DNA from: Pelagibius marinus
Lineage (GTDB): Bacteria; Pseudomonadota; Alphaproteobacteria; Kiloniellales; Kiloniellaceae
Direction: 5' to 3'
Length of the DNA: 64,000 bases
Assembly (NCBI RefSeq): GCF_014925385.1
Contig: NZ_JACSDK010000003.1
Location: 1 to 64,000 of the forward strand
Position numbers and translations under genes: made by a program
In this document: positions 63,817 through 64,000 of the stretch, one piece after another
How positions within the stretch are numbered: the first letter of the stretch is position 1
Layout of the letters: each line of letters opens with the position of its first letter
Notes under the pieces: generated by a model
The model's database searches: none
The model's input: only the letters and a program-made list of their open reading frames with translations
Told to the model about the DNA's origin: nothing

Positions 63817-63837
63817 CTAGCCCGGCTGATGGGCTAG
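63817..63837. other. Hairpin downstream of the symporter-kinase
   Basis: CTAGCCC (63817-63823) and GGGCTAG (63831-63837) pair perfectly around GGCTGAT. It lies between the kinase stop and the ettA start. No T-run follows on the plus strand, so termination would be weak. Confidence 0.4.
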
Positions 63838-63914
63838 AAACCGCGCCCAGCGGTCCCTATCTACAAAACTGATCCACCCACCCCAGCGATAACTTTCCCA
63901 GCGCCGGAGACTTC

Positions 63915-64000
63915 ATGGCTTCCTATCAGTACGTCTACCAGATGGACGGCGTGTCCAAGACCTACCCGGGCGGCAAGCAGGTCCTCAAGGACATCCGCTT
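63915..64000 (+). CDS. ettA: Energy-dependent translational throttle protein EttA (partial)
   Basis: Only the first 28 codons are in the window: MASYQYVYQMDGVSKTYPGG and on, the N-terminal strand preceding the Walker A of an ABC-F protein. The alphaproteobacterial EttA N-terminus (MASYQYVY then KTYPGGKKVL) matches well. EttA binds the ribosomal E site and gates translation when ADP/ATP is high. GGAGA precedes ATG 63915 by four bases. Truncated by the window end. Confidence 0.85.
   Translation, partial: MASYQYVYQMDGVSKTYPGGKQVLKDIR

Noticed and set aside
63817-63837. Rho-independent terminator after the symporter-kinase
   Set aside because: Good stem but no T-run on either side that fits; listed as a hairpin only.

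Overview
The window is about 65-70% G+C by eye and densely coded on both strands. Start codons are ATG with a notable share of TTG/GTG, and Shine-Dalgarno sites are clear. Gene content (phasin, TRAP transporter, 2-aminoethylphosphonate catabolism, fused LplT-Aas acyltransferase, CbrA-like symporter-kinase, EttA, CRP/FNR-type boxes of the form TTGAT-N4-ATCAA) points to a free-living, probably marine alphaproteobacterium of the Rhodospirillales type. This placement is inference; there is no rRNA, tRNA, CRISPR array or complete mobile element in the window.

Layout. (1) 0-6.9 kb: a terminator from an upstream gene, two small conserved proteins, a phasin, a Glu/Leu/Phe/Val dehydrogenase, an SLC13 anion:sodium symporter, a small protein, a lipoprotein hydrolase and an AraC regulator. 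(2) 7.0-13.8 kb: a catabolic operon. It opens with a deletion scar that joins the 5' end of a livK-like gene to the 3' end of livF, followed by an aldehyde dehydrogenase, a DctPQM TRAP transporter and a benzoylformate-decarboxylase-like ThDP enzyme. (3) 13.8-29.6 kb: a block that looks like a low-oxygen or dormancy island: two universal stress proteins, nicotinate phosphoribosyltransferase, SlyX, a stand-alone PrimPol/PriCT primase, a phosphoribosyltransferase, a RaiA/HPF-cold-shock fusion, a LonB-type protease, and a translationally coupled chain acsA - fused PDH-type E1 - E2 - acyl carrier protein - DUF2238, then an SPW membrane protein and a two-part YeeE/YedE sulfur transporter. Six FNR-like boxes lie in its intergenic regions and a seventh precedes the phasin gene, all 63-87 bp upstream of a start codon. 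(4) 29.6-32.2 kb: a periplasmic binding protein and a divergent sensor kinase.

(5) 32.2-50 kb: phosphonate and phosphate acquisition. A 2-aminoethylphosphonate (2-AEP) importer (phnS, phnT, a fused permease) and the complete PhnW-PhnY-PhnA route (2-AEP to phosphonoacetaldehyde to phosphonoacetate to acetate + Pi) with a divergent LysR regulator; then a second transporter phnD-phnC-phnE-phnE, a DeoR regulator overlapping a HisE-like pyrophosphatase, and a Na+/Pi cotransporter-PhoU protein. The phnD and Na/Pi promoters share a TGTAAG-N4-CTTACA-like element. No C-P lyase genes are present here. (6) 50-60.2 kb: a LytS/PAS sensor kinase, then a TetR regulator with a 24-bp perfect palindrome at its promoter, a lipase-like hydrolase, a 1152-residue LplT-PlsC-acyl-ACP synthetase fusion and a 945-residue DUF2339 membrane protein. 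(7) 60.2-64 kb: a single-domain response regulator, a small membrane protein and a CbrA-like SLC5-histidine kinase, followed by the first 86 bases of ettA, cut by the window edge.

How it works together: two routes converge on acetyl-CoA and carbon storage (2-AEP to acetate; AcsA and a PDH-like complex to acetyl-CoA; phasin for polyhydroxyalkanoate granules), beside genes for surviving oxygen limitation. Most individual genes are familiar families. The new-looking parts are the FNR-box-decorated survival island with its primase and coupled acs-E1-E2-ACP chain, the shared operator between phosphonate and phosphate uptake, and the livK/livF scar.
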